NCBI RefSeq assembly: GCF_030503435.1
Contig: NZ_JAUKPO010000040.1
Span: 1-44,857, forward strand
Direction of reading: 5' to 3'
DNA length: 44,857 nt
DNA from: Rhodocytophaga aerolata
GTDB taxonomy: Bacteria; Bacteroidota; Bacteroidia; Cytophagales; 172606-1
Both the position numbers and the translations under genes were made by a program. This document shows positions 41,454-44,857 of the stretch, one piece after another (the stretch's first letter is position 1; the number at the start of each line of letters is the position of its first letter). The notes below the pieces were generated by a model. The model was not told the origin of the DNA. It made no database searches and worked only from the letters and a program-made list of their open reading frames with translations.

Positions 41454-42325
41454 TAATTGTAAGATTAAATGGGGGGTTAGGAAACCAACTATTCCAATAT
41501 GCTTTAGGAAAGCACCTGGCTCATCTACACAAAACGCAGCTTAAATTAGATATACGTTGGTTCGAAAAAGGTATCAGAAATTATGAATTGAAGTATTTTA
41601 ATATAAATGAAACTATTGCAACAGAGGAGGAGATAAGCTTTACCTCTAACATGACTACCTCTCTAATAAATAGATTTCAGCGGAGTATAGTTGAACCTCT
41701 TTTGCCTTACTACAAAAGAAGTATTGTAGAAGAAAAAACTAACTCATTTGATAGAAATATATTTAAATCTAAAAGTGATATTTACGTAAAAGGGTACTGG
41801 CAAAGTGAAAAGTATTTTGTGAATATAGAAGAACAAATCCGAAGAGATTTTACTTTTAGATACGAACTTGACCATAAAAACAAAGGCTTGAGTGATAAAA
41901 TAAAAGTCTGTAATGCGGTAAGTGTACACATTCGGCGAGGAGATTATGTATCTGATCCAGAGTATGCAAAAAAATATGGTGCTTGTAGTGTGGATTATTA
42001 TCATAGAGCATATACTTTATTTGAGAAAAAATTTGAAGAACCTTATTATTTTATTTTTTCAGATGATATACAATGGGTACAAGAGCGTATTAAATTTTTT
42101 CAACCATGTGTTTATATCAATCACAATACTGGTAATAATAGCTATAAAGATATGCAGTTAATGAGTTTATGTAAACATAATATAATAGCCAATAGTACTT
42201 TTAGTTGGTGGGGAGCCTGGTTAAACTCTAATTCTGAAAAAATTGTAGTTGCACCCATAAACTGGTATCACGATACAACTATAGAAACAAAAGACCTTCT
42301 CCCGGAAGGCTGGTGCAAATTGTAA
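41450..42325 (+). CDS. Alpha-1,2-fucosyltransferase-like, family GT11
   Basis: The 291-residue protein belongs to GT11. It starts MIIVRLNGGLGNQLFQYALG, the conserved entrance of the family, has the GDP-fucose binding motif VHIRRGDYV near residue 160, YYFIFSDDIQWVQERI, and NSTFSWWGAWL near residue 249. ATG 41450 is the proper start because it places IIVRLNGGLGNQ at the N-terminus; an upstream TTG would only add residues overlapping the methyltransferase gene. The enzyme would transfer fucose from GDP-fucose to a galactose-type residue in alpha-1,2 linkage. Genes for GDP-fucose synthesis (gmd, fcl) are not in the window. Confidence 0.92.
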   Translation: MIIVRLNGGLGNQLFQYALGKHLAHLHKTQLKLDIRWFEKGIRNYELKYFNINETIATEEEISFTSNMTTSLINRFQRSIVEPLLPYYKRSIVEEKTNSFDRNIFKSKSDIYVKGYWQSEKYFVNIEEQIRRDFTFRYELDHKNKGLSDKIKVCNAVSVHIRRGDYVSDPEYAKKYGACSVDYYHRAYTLFEKKFEEPYYFIFSDDIQWVQERIKFFQPCVYINHNTGNNSYKDMQLMSLCKHNIIANSTFSWWGAWLNSNSEKIVVAPINWYHDTTIETKDLLPEGWCKL

Positions 42326-42384
42326 TCTGTTAACTATCATGCATTATGATTAACTCCTTAAACTCTTCAAAGAAGCAATAATTT

Positions 42385-43320
42385 ATGAGTATAACTCTTT
42401 CTGTGGTTATTCCAACATATAACAGAGTTTTTTATTTAACTAAAGTACTTAAGGGATTAGAGCAGCAGTCGTTAGATAAATCTTGCTTTGAAATTATTAT
42501 AGTGGATAATAAGTCTACCGACAATACGAAAGAAGTAGTATTAGGCTATAGTACATCTATAGAAAATCTGATTTATATCTATGAGCCTAAACAAGGCTTA
42601 AATTATGCCCGAAATACTGGCCTTTGTCAAGCACGAGGAGAATATATTGCATATTTAGACGATGATGCAGTTCCATACGAGCACTGGGCTAAAAAAATTA
42701 TTGAAGTATTTGCCAGTGTGAAACCACAACCAGGAGTAGTCGGAGGACCTACTGTTCCAGTTTGGGTAGGAGAGAAACCTACTTGGCTTATCCCTAAATT
42801 TGAGCCAGCTATTTCAATGATTAATTATGGTGGAGAAAGTAGATTTTTACAAGGACGGGAGTTTCTTGTAGGAGCCAATATGGCTTTTTTGAAAACTGCT
42901 TTAGTAAGTATAGGAGGCTTTATTGATGGGTTGGATAGAATTGGTGATAAGTTATTGTCGGGTGGAGATACAGCCGCTATTGAAAGTGTAAAAAAACTAA
43001 ATTTGGGTGTTTATTACCATCCGGATATTGCTGTAGATCACTATGTTTCAGCAAATAGACTTACCCATAAATGGTTTATTAAAAGGTATTATTGGGGTGG
43101 ATATTCAGAAGCGCTCATGTGGTATAAACTGAGTAAGCCTAATTATAGGTTACGCCTAAAAAAAATTGGCTTTTATTTGTATGGGTTTATTCGCAATCCC
43201 GCTCATCTGGCATATCCATTCTATACGCCAGCCAACCCCCAAAAGTTTTGGTTCAAATGCATCGTGCATGCTAGAATAGGCTATCTTTATTCATTATTTA
43301 ATCATATTGCTAAAAATTAA
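42385..43320 (+). CDS. Glycosyltransferase family 2
   Basis: A 311-residue GT2 enzyme: LSVVIPTYNRVFYLTKVLKG, FEIIIVDNKSTDNTKEVV, QGLNYARNTGLCQARGEYIA and YLDDDAVPYEHWA, a LDDDA-type metal motif. Further on GANMAFLKTALVSIGGF and SGGDTAAIESVKKLNLGVYY follow; the GGDTA is typical of GT2 enzymes close to hyaluronan-like and rhamnosyl transferases. The C-terminal part holds basic and aromatic residues (LRLKKIGFYLYGFIRNPAHL) that may touch the membrane. Confidence 0.87.
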   Translation: MSITLSVVIPTYNRVFYLTKVLKGLEQQSLDKSCFEIIIVDNKSTDNTKEVVLGYSTSIENLIYIYEPKQGLNYARNTGLCQARGEYIAYLDDDAVPYEHWAKKIIEVFASVKPQPGVVGGPTVPVWVGEKPTWLIPKFEPAISMINYGGESRFLQGREFLVGANMAFLKTALVSIGGFIDGLDRIGDKLLSGGDTAAIESVKKLNLGVYYHPDIAVDHYVSANRLTHKWFIKRYYWGGYSEALMWYKLSKPNYRLRLKKIGFYLYGFIRNPAHLAYPFYTPANPQKFWFKCIVHARIGYLYSLFNHIAKN

Positions 43321-43336
43321 TAGTCAATTTTTGAAT

Positions 43337-44281
43337 ATGTTTTATACACCTATTCTATTTATGATTTTTAATAGGCCTGATACTACAGCTAAAGTATTTG
43401 AAGAGATACGTAAAGTAAAACCAAAATACTTATTCATAGCTGCTGATGGTCCTAGAGCAGACCGACAGGGAGAAATAGAGAGATGTGAACAAACGCGAAG
43501 GGTAGCTACACAAATTGATTGGCCTTGCCAAGTAAAAACTTTGTTTCGAGATAAAAATATGGGCTGTGGTCTTGCTCCTGCAGAAAATATTACATGGTTT
43601 TTTACGCATGTAGAAGAAGGTATAATATTAGAAGATGATTGTGTGCCCCATCCAAGCTTTTTTGGATTTTGCGAGAATTTGCTTTCGCATTACAGAGATA
43701 ATTTAAAAGTTTTCCAAATATCCGGAGATAATTTTCAGCACGGGCAAACAAGAGGAAAAGCTTCATATTATTTTTCTAAATACACACATATTTGTGGGTG
43801 GGCTACATGGCGTAGCAGGTGGCAGTATTATGACTTCTATCTATCCAAAGCAGAAGAGTATAAGAGAACAATGCTTATTGAAAAAAAGTGTAGACACAAA
43901 TCAGAAGTTGCTTTCTGGCATCGTAAGTTAGAAATGCTTAGTGGGGGAAAGCGTAAAGATATGTGGGATTACCAGTGGATGTTTGCTTGCTGGAATATGA
44001 ATGGATTATCAGCTGTATCTAATGTTAATTTGATTTCCAATATTGGTTTTGGTAGTGAAGCAACACACACTGTGAATATAGATCTTAAAGTAGCCAATCT
44101 GACTGTTTATGAAATAGGTACTATTGTGCATGCTCAAAAAGTGGAAGCTAATGAACAAGCAGACTTTTATACTTTCTTTAAATCAGGGGCATTTTTTTTA
44201 CCTTCATTAATTGATAAAATCAGATGGAAGATAAAAAGTGTACTTCCAGAGAATATAAGGTTATTAATTTCGAAAATTTAA
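43337..44281 (+). CDS. GNT-I/HlpA-like glycosyltransferase (GT-A fold)
   Basis: The 314-residue protein (ATG 43337; an upstream TTG at 43307 would overlap the previous gene) is a relative of the one at 27084. It shows TPILFMIFNRPDTTAKVFEE, LFIAADGPRADRQGE, GCGLAPAENITWFF, the acidic motif IILEDDCVPHPSFF, and HICGWATWRSRWQYYDFY. The last is the group signature CGWATW-x-RAW. It is the last gene of the run of glycosyltransferases, 285 AT-rich bases before an unrelated secreted protein. The substrate is unknown. Confidence 0.8.
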   Translation: MFYTPILFMIFNRPDTTAKVFEEIRKVKPKYLFIAADGPRADRQGEIERCEQTRRVATQIDWPCQVKTLFRDKNMGCGLAPAENITWFFTHVEEGIILEDDCVPHPSFFGFCENLLSHYRDNLKVFQISGDNFQHGQTRGKASYYFSKYTHICGWATWRSRWQYYDFYLSKAEEYKRTMLIEKKCRHKSEVAFWHRKLEMLSGGKRKDMWDYQWMFACWNMNGLSAVSNVNLISNIGFGSEATHTVNIDLKVANLTVYEIGTIVHAQKVEANEQADFYTFFKSGAFFLPSLIDKIRWKIKSVLPENIRLLISKI

Positions 44282-44566
44282 ATATTGTTTAGTATATTTA
44301 GATGTAGAAACACTACATACAATGCTATTGTTTTCATTAAGTAAGAAATCTAAAAAAAATCTACAGATATAGAGAATCTCTTTACTTAAAATCCATTAAA
44401 GTGTTGTTATACAAGATAGATAAGTGATAAAATTTATATTTAGTAACGGAGATATACAATCCATTTATTTTAATCTAATTTTTTGTTTATTATAATAATT
44501 ACTTTTATAATACATTAGTCAATTAATGTCAATGAATTTAGAAAATATTACTTAATAACTTTTTAG

Positions 44567-44857
44567 ATGAATAAAGTTTTACAAATTTTTTGCTTACTAT
44601 GGTTTCAAACCTTGTTTGCACAAGCGCAAGCTCCGCAGATTACTTCGCCTGGTAGCGGAGCTACAGTGCCATCAACATTCAATGTTTCCGTAGCAGCTTA
44701 TCCTACTGCAACTTCTATGTGGCTGGAATACCGGGTAGCCAATTCAGGTAGTGTCTTCACTGTGTTGCAGCAGTCCGGTACCGGCCCTTATACTTTCACG
44801 CCTAGTGGTCTTTTGGGAGGTACCCAATATGAAATACAAGCCAGAGCGTTTAATGCC
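44567..44857 (+). CDS. Secreted protein with Ig/FnIII-like start (cut by the window end)
   Basis: The first 97 codons are visible. A signal peptide (NKVLQIFCLLWFQTLFAQAQ) is followed by APQITSPGSGATVPSTFNVS, the opening strand of an Ig-like or fibronectin III-like domain, and by a second phrase LGGTQYEIQARAFNA that matches the G strand of FnIII domains. Proteins of this build in Bacteroidota are often large and end in a type IX sorting domain, but the end lies outside the window. Whether it belongs to the glycan locus is unknown. Confidence 0.75.
   Translation, partial: MNKVLQIFCLLWFQTLFAQAQAPQITSPGSGATVPSTFNVSVAAYPTATSMWLEYRVANSGSVFTVLQQSGTGPYTFTPSGLLGGTQYEIQARAFNA

Noticed and set aside
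1-44857. tRNA or rRNA genes
   Set aside because: No cloverleaf with a GTTCRA-type T arm and no rRNA-like stretch was noticed on either strand by reading; a tRNA search program was not available.

Overview
The window looks like a chromosomal segment of a Bacteroidota bacterium, most likely of the order Cytophagales. The case rests on moderate-to-low GC by eye, two exact TAnnTTTG -7 boxes (the Bacteroidota sigma factor motif), a two-half FtsX-type permease of the kind abundant in Cytophagales, a short small subunit of methylmalonyl-CoA mutase, and an ABC-exported polysaccharide locus. The genus cannot be named from the sequence alone.

Region 1 (1-10.5 kb) is a gene graveyard. It starts with three tandem copies of a secreted lipocalin-like gene, all broken; the middle copy is split by an IS110-family element whose transposase carries an in-frame UAG. 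An intact BLUF blue-light sensor (minus strand) and an intact 804-residue ABC permease follow. Next come a broken TPR-like secreted gene, a decayed IS3-family element into which a second, intact IS110-family element has jumped (the junction can be rebuilt to the base), and a 5'-truncated IS5-type remnant.

Region 2 (10.5-18.3 kb) holds housekeeping genes: fabI with a strong terminator, a MOSC-domain gene with a TAnnTTTG promoter close to its start, a young IS4-family insertion (18-bp perfect terminal inverted repeats and a 7-bp target duplication), then a minus-strand group of the two methylmalonyl-CoA mutase subunits and a hypothetical protein.

Region 3 (18.4-44.3 kb) is a long plus-strand cell-surface polysaccharide locus. 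It opens with three tightly spaced genes: a CMP-sugar cytidylyltransferase fused to a HAD domain, a NeuB-type synthase fused to SAF and cupin domains, and a KpsF/KdsD-type arabinose-5-phosphate isomerase. A Wzm/Wzt-type ABC exporter follows, then six methyltransferase-like genes and about thirteen glycosyltransferase-like genes (GT4, GT2, GT11, two GNT-I/HlpA-like, one DUF5672). Together they suggest synthesis, elaboration, methylation and ABC-dependent export of an acidic, probably fucosylated surface glycan. No Wzx/Wzy pair and no initiating phosphoglycosyltransferase are seen in the window.

The window ends inside a secreted protein with an Ig/FnIII-like start. The most interesting items are the compact ulosonate module with its two fusions, and the two IS110 elements, where the target site, the ends and internal repeats of the end sequences can all be read directly, which makes them useful for bridge-RNA analysis.
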